Source: an uncultured Pseudomonas sp.
Lineage (GTDB): Bacteria > Pseudomonadota > Gammaproteobacteria > Pseudomonadales > Pseudomonadaceae
NCBI GenBank assembly: GCA_946886875.1
Contig: CAMPJN010000145.1
Coordinates: 1 to 8,584, forward strand
DNA: 8,584 nt
Direction: 5' to 3'
Shown here: positions 1 to 6,516 of the stretch, piece after piece
Layout of the letters: each line of letters begins with the position of its first letter
Position numbering within the stretch: position 1 is the stretch's first letter
The notes under the pieces: model-generated
The model's input: the letters and a program-made list of their open reading frames with translations, nothing else
The model's database searches: none
What the model was told of the DNA's origin: nothing
Program-made: the position numbers and the translations under genes

Positions 1-135
1 AGTTCAAGGTGGAGGTTGCAGGAGACGTTCAGGCTTTCCGTCAGGCGGACATGCACACCGGCCTCAACTTGCAACCCCCGGGTTTGTGCGTATCGGCTCA
101 GGGACATCACCAACTGGCGCACACTTCAGGGAGCT
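1..135 (-). ncRNA. ssrS: 6S RNA (SsrS), 3' end outside window
   Basis: 6S RNA mimics an open promoter and binds the sigma70 RNA polymerase holoenzyme, reducing transcription from many promoters in stationary phase. Read on the minus strand, the region contains the conserved CCCTGAGCCGATA block (complement of 91-103), the TGACGGAAAGCCT block, and CACCTTGAAC at the very left edge. All three occur in the same order in E. coli 6S RNA. The 5' end near 135 is inferred from a TATACT box at 142-147. About 135 of an expected 180 or so nucleotides are present, and the rest lies left of base 1. The position directly downstream of zapA is the standard gammaproteobacterial location, usually followed by fau/ygfA. 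Identity is secure; the exact 5' end is not. Confidence 0.93.
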
Positions 136-141
136 GCGGGC

Positions 142-147
142 AGTATA
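142..147 (-). promoter_or_regulatory. Candidate -10 box of the 6S RNA promoter
   Basis: The minus strand reads TATACT here, 5 of 6 matches to TATAAT, placing a start near base 135. This is consistent with the usual distance to the conserved CCCTGAG block of 6S RNA. No good -35 is seen around 165-170 (TCGCAA). The box lies just after the zapA stop codon, so 6S RNA could be made both from here and by processing of a zapA read-through transcript. Confidence 0.5.
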
Positions 148-170
148 CCCAGAATCCGCCGCCGTTGCGA

Positions 171-485
171 TCAGGCGCCTTGGCCGTCCGCGTCGCTGGC
201 CAGGGCGTGGTCGACGCGCACCAGCAGATCGCGCACGTGGTCGCGGTTCGAGCTGGCTTGCTGGTCGAGGTGCTGTTGTTTGTGCAGCAGATCATGGGCG
301 ATGTTCAGCGCCGCCATCACGGCGACGCGGTCGGCGCCGATGACCTTGCCGCTTGAGCGGATCTCGCGCATTTTGCCGTCCAGGTAGCGCGCGGCGCTTT
401 CCAGGTTGGCGCGTTCGGTGGCCGGGCAATTGATGCAATATTCTTTGTCGAGAATCTGTACGGTGACGGTGTTCGACTGGTTCAT
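171..485 (-). CDS. zapA: Cell division protein ZapA
   Basis: ZapA is a small cytoplasmic protein that binds FtsZ, cross-links its protofilaments and stabilises the Z-ring at mid-cell. The 104-residue product has the family layout. An N-terminal globular part (VTVQILDKEYCINCP, about residues 7-21, then the ERANLESAARYLDGKM helix) is followed by the conserved IGADRVAVMAALNIAHDLL segment (about 49-67) and a C-terminal coiled-coil helix rich in Q, H and D. The length is normal for the family. The ATG at 485 overlaps the stop of the upstream gene as TAATG, and a GGAG at 494-497 sits 8 bases before it inside that gene, so translational coupling is likely. 6S RNA begins about 35 bases after the stop. 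The C-terminal tail (ASDADGQGA) is low complexity. Confidence 0.95.
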   Translation of the reverse strand: MNQSNTVTVQILDKEYCINCPATERANLESAARYLDGKMREIRSSGKVIGADRVAVMAALNIAHDLLHKQQHLDQQASSNRDHVRDLLVRVDHALASDADGQGA

Positions 486-691
486 TAGTCCTGCTCCAGG
501 GCTTTCAGGCGCGAAATCATGGATTCGACCTTATGCCGGGCCATTTCGTTCTTTTCGATTAGATGGGCGCGTTCCTCGCGCCAGGCCTTTTCATTCGCCA
601 GGAGAAGTCGGTTGTGTACTTTAAGCTGCTCGACACGCTGGATGAGCTGCTCCAGCTTGGTGGTGAGGGCTTGCAGATCGGCGTCTTCCAT
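485..691 (-). CDS. ZapB-like small coiled-coil protein (TIGR02449 type)
   Basis: This 68-residue acidic-to-neutral protein is almost entirely heptad-like helix: LQALTTKLEQLIQRVEQL at about residues 6-23, then a second stretch to the LKALEQD end. It matches the short coiled-coil family found directly upstream of zapA in pseudomonads, sometimes annotated as cell division protein ZapB-like or TIGR02449. E. coli ZapB is a coiled coil that binds ZapA, so a role in Z-ring organisation is plausible, but here it rests on context and shape rather than a catalytic motif. The start is the ATG at 691, about 25 bases from the predicted transcription start, with only a weak ribosome-binding site (GCGAG). 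The stop overlaps the zapA start by one base. Confidence 0.85.
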   Translation of the reverse strand: MEDADLQALTTKLEQLIQRVEQLKVHNRLLLANEKAWREERAHLIEKNEMARHKVESMISRLKALEQD

Positions 692-715
692 GGGGGCTCG
701 CTAAGGCAAGGATTG

Positions 716-751
716 ACCGGACTATATAGGCTTGTCCCTGAATAAGGTCAA
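716..751 (-). promoter_or_regulatory. Sigma70-type promoter of the zapB-like/zapA/6S unit
   Basis: On the minus strand there is a -35 box TTGACC (complement of 746-751), a 17-base spacer, and a -10 box TATATA (complement of 723-728). The hexamers match 5 of 6 consensus bases each and the spacing is optimal. The predicted start is near base 716, giving a leader of about 25 bases before the ATG at 691. This is one of the best promoter matches in the window, consistent with steady expression of division factors. Confidence 0.8.
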
Positions 752-791
752 ACCTGTTGGCGGGCTCGGATGGTCTTGGCGCGCCTGCCGG

Positions 792-800
792 TGCTAGGAT
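792..800 (+). promoter_or_regulatory. Candidate extended -10 promoter for ygfB-pepP-ubiH-ubiI
   Basis: TGCTAGGAT fits the extended -10 pattern (TGn followed by a -10 hexamer), with the key T, A and final T bases in place. A convincing -35 at the right distance is lacking, which extended -10 promoters tolerate. The predicted start near 807 would give a leader of roughly 40 bases. This promoter is back-to-back with the zapB-like promoter. It is the best candidate in the 692-848 gap but unproven. Confidence 0.4.
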
Positions 801-848
801 ACGAGGCCTCCATTCTAGTGATTGCGCAGCGAAGCGCCTAGTTATCTT

Positions 849-1403
849 ATGCCGACTTCAAGTTCTCCTTACGCCGCTTTCGCCGCCCTGCTCGCCAGTA
901 GCGGTCATCCCGTTTCCCCTGCCGAATTGCATGGCCTGCTGCTGGGTCGCAGTTGTGCCGGCGCCGGTTTCGATATCGAGCCCTGGCTGGTGGACGCAGC
1001 CGATCTGCTCGGCAGCGCGCCGCAAGACAATGTCCGCCAGGCCTTGATCGGCTTGCAGGAAATGGTCAAGGGCGAATTGGCCGGCGACGACGTCACCGTC
1101 GTTTTGCTGCTGCCGACTGACGAAGCGCCGCTACACGAGCGCGCCGTGGCCTTGGGCCAGTGGTGTCAGGGCTTTCTCGGCGGCTTCGGTCTGACTGCGC
1201 GCGACACGGCGCTGAGCAGTGAAGCAATGGAAGTGTTGCAGGACCTGTCGGCCATCGCCCAGGTACAGAATGCCCTGGACGAGTCGGAAGACGGCGAGAA
1301 CGACTATATGGAAGTGATGGAGTATCTGCGCGTTGCACCACTGCTGTTGTTCAGCGAGTGCGCCAAGCCAGTCGCGCCAGCCGCCAAGCCTTCGCTGCAC
1401 TGA
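849..1403 (+). CDS. YgfB/YecA family protein (UPF0149)
   Basis: This is a 184-residue cytoplasmic all-helical protein of the UPF0149/YgfB family. Family hallmarks are present: [11 protein letters not shown] near residues 23-33, [14 protein letters not shown] at about 102-115, and a C-terminal [12 protein letters not shown] segment near 157-168. The biochemical role of the family is poorly defined. In Pseudomonas aeruginosa the orthologue YgfB has been reported to counteract AlpA-dependent expression of the amidase gene ampDh3, thereby raising beta-lactam resistance. Carrying that role over to this organism is inference. The ATG at 849 gives the usual N-terminus ([11 protein letters not shown]); an in-frame TTG at 822 would add nine residues not typical of the family. 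The ribosome-binding site is weak. It is the first gene of the cluster with pepP 35 bases downstream, the same order as in E. coli. Confidence 0.93.
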   Translation: MPTSSSPYAAFAALLASSGHPVSPAELHGLLLGRSCAGAGFDIEPWLVDAADLLGSAPQDNVRQALIGLQEMVKGELAGDDVTVVLLLPTDEAPLHERAVALGQWCQGFLGGFGLTARDTALSSEAMEVLQDLSAIAQVQNALDESEDGENDYMEVMEYLRVAPLLLFSECAKPVAPAAKPSLH

Positions 1404-1438
1404 TTCCTCCTTTTTGTTCGACCTTAACCGAGCCGCTA

Positions 1439-2773
1439 ATGATCAGCATCCCCAAGTCGGAATACGCCCGTCGGCGCAAGGCGCTGATGGCGCAGATGGA
1501 ACCCAACAGCATTGCCATTCTGCCGGCGGCGCCGGTGTACATCCGTAACCGCGATGTCGAGCATGTCTACCGTCAGGACAGCGACTTTCAGTACCTCTCC
1601 GGCTTTCCCGAGCCGGAGGCGGTGATCGCGCTGATTCCGGGGCGCGAGCATGGCGAGTACGTGCTGTTCTGTCGCGAGCGCGATCCCGAGCGTGAATTGT
1701 GGGACGGCTTGCGTGCCGGGCAGGATGGCGCGATCAGTCAGTACGGTGCCGACGATGCTTTCCCCATTGGCGATATCGACGATATTCTGCCGGGGCTGAT
1801 CGAAGGCCGTGAGCGGGTGTATTACGCCATGGGCACCAACCAGGAATTCGATCGTCACCTGATGGAGTGGGTCAACGTGATCCGCTCCAAGGCGCGCCAG
1901 GGTGCATCGCCGCCCAATGAATTCGTCGCCCTCGACCATCTGCTGCACGACATGCGTTTATACAAGAGCGCGGCGGAAGTGAAGGTCATGCGCGAGGCCG
2001 CGGAGATTTCCGCGCGGGCCCATGTGCGGGCGATGCAGGCCAGCCGCGCTGGGTTGTTCGAATATCATCTGGAAGCCGAGCTGGATTACGAGTTCCGCAA
2101 AGGCGGCGCGAAGATGCCGGCCTACGGCTCGATAGTCGCCGCCGGCAAAAACGCCTGCATCCTGCACTACCGTGAGAACGACGCGGCGCTCAAGGATGGC
2201 GATCTGGTGTTGATCGACGCGGCCTGCGAGATCGACTGCTACGCCAGTGATATCACCCGTACCTTTCCGGTCAGCGGTAGGTTCTCCAACGAGCAGAAGG
2301 CCATCTACGAGCTGGTGCTGGCTTCCCAGGAAGCGGCATTCAAGCAGATCGCCCCAGGCAAGCACTGGAACGAAGCCCACGAAGCGGCGGTGCAGGTAAT
2401 CACCGCCGGTCTGGTCGAGTTGGGCCTGCTGCAGGGCGAGGTCGACGAGCTGATCGCCAGCGAAGCCTACAAATCCTTCTATATGCACCGTGTCGGTCAT
2501 TGGCTGGGCATGGACGTACATGATGTCGGCGACTACAAGGTCGGCGGCGAGTGGCGGGTACTCGAAGTCGGCATGGCGATGACCGTCGAGCCGGGGATTT
2601 ACGTCGCTGTGGACAACCTCAACGTGGCGAAGAAATGGCGCGGCATAGGCGTGCGCATCGAGGACGACGTGGTGGTGACCAAGAGCGGTTGCGAAATACT
2701 CTCCCATGGCGTGCCGAAAACCGTTGCCGAGATCGAAGCGCTGATGGCCGCCGCCCGTACCGAGGCCGCGTAA
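1439..2773 (+). CDS. pepP: Xaa-Pro aminopeptidase (aminopeptidase P II)
   Basis: PepP is a cytoplasmic dimanganese peptidase that removes the N-terminal residue from peptides with proline in second position. The 444-residue product has the full two-domain layout. The N-terminal AMP_N domain spans about residues 4-135 (YARRRKALMAQM, RDVEHVYRQDSDFQYLSGFPEP). The pita-bread M24 domain spans about 175-425. The metal ligands expected for the family are all visible: D260 (LIDAA), D271 (SDITRTFP), H354 (HRVGHWLGMDVHD), E384 (TVEPGIY) and E408 (RIEDD). The supporting histidines H243 and H361 are also present. The start at 1439 gives the expected MISIPKSEYARRR N-terminus; an upstream in-frame start at 1358 lies inside ygfB and is not credible. 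No strong ribosome-binding site is seen. ubiH follows after four bases, so co-transcription is very likely. Confidence 0.97.
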   Translation: MISIPKSEYARRRKALMAQMEPNSIAILPAAPVYIRNRDVEHVYRQDSDFQYLSGFPEPEAVIALIPGREHGEYVLFCRERDPERELWDGLRAGQDGAISQYGADDAFPIGDIDDILPGLIEGRERVYYAMGTNQEFDRHLMEWVNVIRSKARQGASPPNEFVALDHLLHDMRLYKSAAEVKVMREAAEISARAHVRAMQASRAGLFEYHLEAELDYEFRKGGAKMPAYGSIVAAGKNACILHYRENDAALKDGDLVLIDAACEIDCYASDITRTFPVSGRFSNEQKAIYELVLASQEAAFKQIAPGKHWNEAHEAAVQVITAGLVELGLLQGEVDELIASEAYKSFYMHRVGHWLGMDVHDVGDYKVGGEWRVLEVGMAMTVEPGIYVAVDNLNVAKKWRGIGVRIEDDVVVTKSGCEILSHGVPKTVAEIEALMAAARTEAA

Positions 2774-2777
2774 GCGC

Positions 2778-3962
2778 ATGCAGCAGGTCGAACTCGCGAT
2801 CGTCGGCGGCGGCCTGGTCGGCGCCAGCCTGGCCCTCGCCCTGCAGGACGAGGCACGGCGGCGCGGTTGGCGGATCAGCCTGATCGAGCCGTTCACCCCC
2901 GGCGCCGGCTATCAACCCAGTTATGACGCGCGCTCCACTGCACTGTCCTACGGCACTCGGCAGATTTATCAGCAGCTCGGCCTGTGGGCGCGAATCGGCC
3001 AGCGCGCCGAACCTATCCTGCAGATTCATGTGTCCGATCGTGGGCGTTTTGCCGCGGCTCGTCTGAGCGCCGAAGAAGAAGGGGTGCCGGCGCTCGGTTA
3101 CGTGGTGGAAAACGCCTGGCTCGGCGAATGCCTGTGGCAGGCGCTGGATTCCGAGGTGGTGAGTTGGCACAGCCCAGCCGAAGTCACCCGGATGCAGGCG
3201 ACCGATGCCGGCTATCGCCTGACCCTCAACGATGAGTCGAGTTTGCACTGCCAACTGGCGATTCTCGCCGATGGCGGCCGGTCCGGGCTGCGCGAGCAGT
3301 TGGGCATCGGCGTCAGCCACAGGCCCTACGGGCAGAGCGCGTTGATCGCCAACGTCAGCCCCGAGCACGGCCACAACGGCCAGGCCTTCGAACGCTTTAC
3401 CGAGCAGGGGCCGATGGCGCTGTTGCCGTTGGCGGATCAGCGTTGCGCGCTGGTCTGGACCCGCGCTTCGAACGATGCCAAGCGCTTGATGAAGCTTGGC
3501 GATGAGCAGTTCTTCGAGGAGCTGCAGCAGGCCTTCGGCTATCGGCTTGGCGCCTTGCGTCAGGTCGGCGCACGCCACCTGTATCCGCTGGCGCTGGTCG
3601 AGGCCCAGGAACAGGTCAGGCCGCACCTGGTGGTGCTCGGCAATGCTGCGCACAGCCTGCATCCGATCGCCGGACAGGGTTATAACCTGTCGCTGCGCGA
3701 TACCCTGGCGCTGGCGCAAACCCTGTTGAGCAGCGCCGCGCCTCTTGGCGACTTCGCCACCTTGCAGCGCTATGTGCATAACCAGCAGGGCGATCAACAG
3801 CTCACTGTAGGCTTTTCCGATCAGGTCACCCGTCTGTTCGGTCGTGGCGAGCCGTTGCTTGCCGCCGGGCGCAACCTTGGCCTGCTTGGCCTCGATCTGT
3901 TGCCGCCGGCGAAACGCTGGTTCGCCCGCCAGGCCATGGGCCTGGGCACCCGGCCGCTATGA
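2778..3962 (+). CDS. ubiH: 2-octaprenyl-6-methoxyphenol hydroxylase UbiH
   Basis: UbiH is an FAD-dependent aromatic monooxygenase that hydroxylates the ring in aerobic ubiquinone biosynthesis (C4 position in E. coli numbering of the older scheme, C1 in the newer). It works with the soluble Ubi complex. The 394 residues show the three family signatures. These are an N-terminal dinucleotide fold (AIVGGGLVGASLALAL, residues 7-22) with DARSTAL at 50-56, the ADGGRSGLR motif at 164-172, and GNAAHSLHPIAGQGYNLSLRD at 288-308. The GNAA form, with N where most relatives have GDAA, is what I recall for E. coli UbiH and distinguishes it from UbiI/UbiF. The start lies four bases after pepP. ubiI follows after a 61-base gap. 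Confidence 0.94.
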   Translation: MQQVELAIVGGGLVGASLALALQDEARRRGWRISLIEPFTPGAGYQPSYDARSTALSYGTRQIYQQLGLWARIGQRAEPILQIHVSDRGRFAAARLSAEEEGVPALGYVVENAWLGECLWQALDSEVVSWHSPAEVTRMQATDAGYRLTLNDESSLHCQLAILADGGRSGLREQLGIGVSHRPYGQSALIANVSPEHGHNGQAFERFTEQGPMALLPLADQRCALVWTRASNDAKRLMKLGDEQFFEELQQAFGYRLGALRQVGARHLYPLALVEAQEQVRPHLVVLGNAAHSLHPIAGQGYNLSLRDTLALAQTLLSSAAPLGDFATLQRYVHNQQGDQQLTVGFSDQVTRLFGRGEPLLAAGRNLGLLGLDLLPPAKRWFARQAMGLGTRPL

Positions 3963-3972
3963 AGCGCCCCCC

Positions 3973-4006
3973 GCAGGCACATGCCTGCACACCATGGCCT
4001 GCACAC
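3973..4006 (+). repeat. Short palindrome and direct repeat between ubiH and ubiI
   Basis: A near-perfect 16-base palindrome, GCAGGCA-CA-TGCCTGC, occupies 3973-3988. Overlapping it, the decamer GCCTGCACAC occurs twice, at 3983-3992 and 3997-4006, a 14-base period. The element fills most of the 61-base gap between ubiH and ubiI. It may form a small hairpin in the mRNA or be a relic of a local duplication. No T-run follows it, so it is not an intrinsic terminator. Confidence 0.6.
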
Positions 4007-4010
4007 ATAT

Positions 4011-4017
4011 GGAAGGA
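4011..4017 (+). promoter_or_regulatory. Ribosome-binding site fixing the ubiI start
   Basis: GGAAGGA lies six bases before the ATG at 4024, the strongest Shine-Dalgarno sequence in the ygfB-ubiI cluster. It settles the start of ubiI against longer in-frame possibilities reaching back into ubiH. Confidence 0.85.
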
Positions 4018-4023
4018 ATCACC

Positions 4024-5241
4024 ATGCAAGCGGATCTGATCATCGTCGGCGCCGGTATGGTCGGCAGCGCCTTGGCCCTGGCCCTGCAGGAACAGGGTTT
4101 GGATATCCTGCTGCTCGACGGCGGGCCGCTCAGCGTCGCCCCCTTCGACCAGGCGGCCGCCTTCGAGCCGCGGGTCAGCGCGCTGTCCGTAGCCAGTCAG
4201 CGCGTGCTCGAGCGCCTCGGCGTATGGCAAGGCGTGGTTGCGCGGCGCAGCAGTCCGTACCGCGACATGCAGGTGTGGGACGGCTCCGGCACCGGACAGA
4301 TTCATTTCAGTGCAGCCAGCGTACACGCCGAGGTGCTCGGCCATATCGTCGAGAACCGCGTGGTGCAGGATGCCCTGCTCGAGCGGCTGCACGACAGCAA
4401 TATCGGTCTGTTGGCCAACGCCCGCCTGGAACAGCTGCGGCGCTCCGGCGACGACTGGCTGCTGACCCTGCTCGATGGTCGGCAACTGCGCGCGCCGCTG
4501 GTGATCGCGGCGGATGGCGCCAATTCCGCAGTGCGCCGCCTGGCCGGTTGCGCCACCCGCGAATGGGATTACCTGCATCACGCCATAGTCACCAGCGTGC
4601 GTTGCGCCAAACCGCACCAGGCCACGGCCTGGCAGCGCTTTACCGATGACGGCCCGCTGGCCTTTCTGCCCTTGGACGGCCCGGCTGGCGAGCACTGGTG
4701 TTCGATCGTCTGGTCGATCACCCCGGCCGAGGCTGCGCGGGTAATGGCGCTGGACGACGCGGCATTTTGCGCGGAGTTGGGCAAGGCATTCGAATGGCGC
4801 CTGGGCGAAGTGCTGCACGCCGATCGGCGCCTGTGCATCCCGTTGCGTCAACGCCACGCCAAACGCTATGTGGAAGACGGCCTGGCGCTGATCGGCGACG
4901 CCGCACACAGCATCCATCCGCTGGCCGGGCAGGGGGTCAACCTGGGCTTTCTCGATGCCGCGGTACTGGCCGATGTGCTGAGCCATGCCCTGGCACGCGG
5001 CGAACGTCTGGCCGATGAGCGTGTGCTGAGCCGTTACGAGCGCAAACGCATGCCGCACAACCTGGCGATGATGGCGGCGATGGAGGGCTTCGAACGCTTG
5101 TTCCAGGCCGATCCTTTGCCGGTGCGCTGGTTGCGCAACGCCGGCCTCAATTGGGTCGACGAGTTGCCGGAGGCTAAGGCGTTGTTCGTGCGGCAGGCAC
5201 TCGGCCTGTCGGGCGATCTGCCGGAGTTGGCGCGTCCCTGA
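4024..5241 (+). CDS. ubiI: Ubiquinone biosynthesis hydroxylase UbiI (VisC)
   Basis: UbiI is an FAD monooxygenase that carries out the C5 hydroxylation in aerobic ubiquinone biosynthesis. The 405-residue product starts with the flavin-binding fold (LIIVGAGMVGSALALAL, residues 5-21). It carries RVSALSVAS at 50-58, VIAADGANSAVRRLAG at 160-175, and GDAAHSIHPLAGQGVNLGFLDAA at 291-313. Several stretches match E. coli UbiI more closely than UbiH or UbiF: GHIVENRV, WDYLHHAIV, CSIVWSITPAEA, and the C-terminal end LPEAKALFVRQALGL. It is homologous to the upstream ubiH, so the pair descends from an old duplication. The length is normal. In E. coli ubiI is followed by gcvT; here an iron transporter intervenes. 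Confidence 0.94.
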   Translation: MQADLIIVGAGMVGSALALALQEQGLDILLLDGGPLSVAPFDQAAAFEPRVSALSVASQRVLERLGVWQGVVARRSSPYRDMQVWDGSGTGQIHFSAASVHAEVLGHIVENRVVQDALLERLHDSNIGLLANARLEQLRRSGDDWLLTLLDGRQLRAPLVIAADGANSAVRRLAGCATREWDYLHHAIVTSVRCAKPHQATAWQRFTDDGPLAFLPLDGPAGEHWCSIVWSITPAEAARVMALDDAAFCAELGKAFEWRLGEVLHADRRLCIPLRQRHAKRYVEDGLALIGDAAHSIHPLAGQGVNLGFLDAAVLADVLSHALARGERLADERVLSRYERKRMPHNLAMMAAMEGFERLFQADPLPVRWLRNAGLNWVDELPEAKALFVRQALGLSGDLPELARP

Positions 5242-5301
5242 AGCTGGTTGTTGAGCGACATGGTCGAGCGCAACCGTTTATCCCCGCTGGCCGAGATTGG
5301 C

Positions 5302-5334
5302 GTAGATGGCGATCGCGGCCAAGGCCGCTGCTAC
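5302..5334 (-). repeat. REP-like palindromic element
   Basis: The minus strand reads GTAGCAGCGGCCTTGGCCGC followed by GATCGCCATCTAC. The core GCGGCC-AA-GGCCGC (5315-5328) forms a six-base-pair stem, flanked by GTAG and CTAC. This closely resembles the dispersed repetitive extragenic palindromes of pseudomonads (GTAGGAGCGGCCTTGGCCGCGA type). Such elements often sit just downstream of genes, where they affect mRNA decay or act as targets for some insertion sequences. Copy number in this genome cannot be judged from the window. Confidence 0.6.
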
Positions 5335-5390
5335 AAAGTCGCTGTCATCCCCTTGAGCAAATAGCGGCTATTGCGGCGAGCCATGAATAT

Positions 5391-5402
5391 TGACCAGGGT
5401 CA
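5391..5402. repeat. TGACC-AG-GGTCA palindrome
   Basis: This twelve-base palindrome has perfect five-base arms and lies about 100 bases upstream of the iron-binding gene. It could be half of an operator or chance; no regulator is assigned. Confidence 0.4.
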
Positions 5403-5430
5403 TGGCGACTTGCTTCCTTGACAGGAACAA

Positions 5431-5477
5431 TGGTTGAGAAACTAAATGACATTCACTATTATTTGTCATCTCAACCA
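5431..5477. repeat. Nested inverted repeats over the promoter
   Basis: The nine-base arms TGGTTGAGA (5431-5439) and TCTCAACCA (5469-5477) are perfect inverted repeats separated by 29 bases. Inside, ATGACA (5446-5451) and TGTCAT (5464-5469) form a second perfect inverted repeat with a 12-base spacer and a slightly shifted centre. They cover the -35 and -10 boxes of the promoter at 5434-5462. This is the geometry of a repressor operator, possibly iron-responsive, but the match to the Fur box consensus is weak (about half the positions). Confidence 0.65.
5434..5462 (+). promoter_or_regulatory. Sigma70-type promoter of the iron-binding protein gene
   Basis: A -35 box TTGAGA (5434-5439), a 17-base spacer and a -10 box TATTAT (5457-5462) give a well-formed promoter. 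It lies in an AT-rich island within GC-rich DNA. Transcription would begin near 5469, leaving a leader of about 32 bases with TGAGG (5488-5492) as ribosome-binding site, eight bases before the ATG. The promoter is embedded in inverted repeats, suggesting control by a DNA-binding regulator. Confidence 0.7.
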
Positions 5478-5500
5478 AACCTATCCATGAGGCAGTACCT

Positions 5501-6502
5501 ATGCAGGTCAGCAAGCGTTTGTTCGCCGCTCTAACCCTAACCGCGCTGGCTGGCGCCGTGCAGGCCGCCGATGAAGTAGTGGTTTACTCCGCGCGTATCG
5601 ATGAGCTGATCAAGCCGGTTTTCGATGCCTACACCGCAAAGACCGGTGTGCCGGTGAAATTCATCACCGACAAGGAAGCGCCGCTGCTGGCCCGCCTGAA
5701 AGCAGAAGGCGCCAACACCCCGGCCGACATGCTGATCACCGTTGATGCGGGCAACCTCTGGCAGGCCGAACAGGAAGGCGTGCTGAAAGCGCTGAAGTCG
5801 GATGTCATCGCTAAAAATATCCCACCGCAATACCGCTCCAGTACCGGTAGCTGGACCGGCCTGTCGCTGCGTGCGCGGACCATCGTCTACTCCCCCGAGC
5901 GAGTCAAAGCCGGCGAGTTGACCACATACGAAGCCCTGGCCGACAAGAACTGGGAAGGCCGTCTGTGCCTGCGTACCAGCAAGAAGGTCTACAACCAGTC
6001 GCTGACCGCCACCCTGATCGAAACCCATGGTGCCGAGAAGACCGAAGCGCTGATCAAGGGCTGGGTCAGCAACCTGGCCACCGACGTATTCCCGGACGAC
6101 ACCGCGCTGATCCAAGCCATCGATGCCGGCCAGTGCGACGTTGGTATCGTCAACACCTACTACTACGGTCGTCTGCACAAGCAGCAGCCGGATCTGAAAG
6201 CCAAGCTGTTCTGGCCGAACCAGTCCGAGCGTGGTGTGCACGTCAACCTCTCCGGCGCCGGCGTCACTCACCACGCCCCGCATGCCGAAGCCGCGCAGAA
6301 ACTGCTGGAATGGATGACCGGCGAAGAAGCCCAGGGTCTGTTCGCCAGCCTCAACCAGGAGTTCCCGGCCAACCCTGAAATCGCACCGTCCGAGGAAGTA
6401 GCTGCCTGGGGTAGCTTCAAAGCCGACAGCATTCCGCTGGAAGTGGCCGGCAAGCGTCAGGCCGAAGCGACCATGCTGATGGACCGCGCGGGCTGGAACT
6501 GA
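5501..6502 (+). CDS. Fe3+ ABC transporter periplasmic binding protein (FbpA/HitA type)
   Basis: This is the periplasmic ferric-iron-binding component of an ABC importer. The 333-residue precursor has a Sec signal peptide (basic MQVSKR, hydrophobic [14 protein letters not shown], probable cut after AVQA at residue 22). The mature protein starts [10 protein letters not shown], the classic family opening with the first beta strand. Family motifs follow: FEAYT-like [12 protein letters not shown] near 41-52, [13 protein letters not shown] at 75-87, and [12 protein letters not shown] at 214-225. Tyrosines 220-222 in the last motif include the adjacent tyrosines that bind Fe3+ in FbpA. Cysteines 156 and 212, the only two in the protein, could form a disulfide. 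The permease gene follows after 137 bases containing a terminator. No ATPase gene is nearby. Ferric iron is the best-supported substrate by family resemblance; binding has not been shown for this protein. Confidence 0.92.
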   Translation: MQVSKRLFAALTLTALAGAVQAADEVVVYSARIDELIKPVFDAYTAKTGVPVKFITDKEAPLLARLKAEGANTPADMLITVDAGNLWQAEQEGVLKALKSDVIAKNIPPQYRSSTGSWTGLSLRARTIVYSPERVKAGELTTYEALADKNWEGRLCLRTSKKVYNQSLTATLIETHGAEKTEALIKGWVSNLATDVFPDDTALIQAIDAGQCDVGIVNTYYYGRLHKQQPDLKAKLFWPNQSERGVHVNLSGAGVTHHAPHAEAAQKLLEWMTGEEAQGLFASLNQEFPANPEIAPSEEVAAWGSFKADSIPLEVAGKRQAEATMLMDRAGWN

Positions 6503-6516
6503 AAGCTGCGTCTGCA

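Larger units (their letters stand above)
5242..5433. other. Non-coding stretch after ubiI with palindromes
   Basis: This is the 5' part of the 259-base gap between ubiI and the iron-binding protein gene. I see no credible gene. It contains the REP-like palindrome (5302-5334), a small AATAGC-G-GCTATT palindrome at 5360-5372, a TGACC-AG-GGTCA palindrome at 5391-5402, and a lone TTGACA at 5418-5423 whose best-spaced partner is poor. No typical GC-stem plus T-run terminator for ubiI is evident, although the REP-like hairpin could fill that role. Confidence 0.6.

Noticed and set aside
822..848. TTG start giving a nine-residue longer YgfB
   Set aside because: The extra residues do not fit the family N-terminus, and the ATG at 849 gives the expected MPTSSSPY opening.
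1358..1438. Earlier in-frame start for pepP inside ygfB
   Set aside because: PepP from 1439 has 444 residues with catalytic residues at the same or nearly the same numbers as E. coli PepP. The extension is not family-like.
3826..5058. Long minus-strand open frame opposite ubiI, with similar ones at 1958-2896, 2619-3797 and 5537-6547
   Set aside because: All lie opposite genes with clear motifs, lack ribosome-binding sites and recognisable domains, and are typical shadows in GC-rich DNA.
5418..5446. Promoter using the consensus TTGACA at 5418-5423
   Set aside because: At 17-19 base spacing the -10 candidates (ACTAAA, TAAATG) are poor, whereas TTGAGA/TATTAT slightly downstream has ideal spacing.
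5446..5469. Classical Fur box in the promoter of the iron-binding gene
   Set aside because: The best alignment to the 19-base consensus reaches only about half the positions, so I report the inverted repeats but do not assign Fur.
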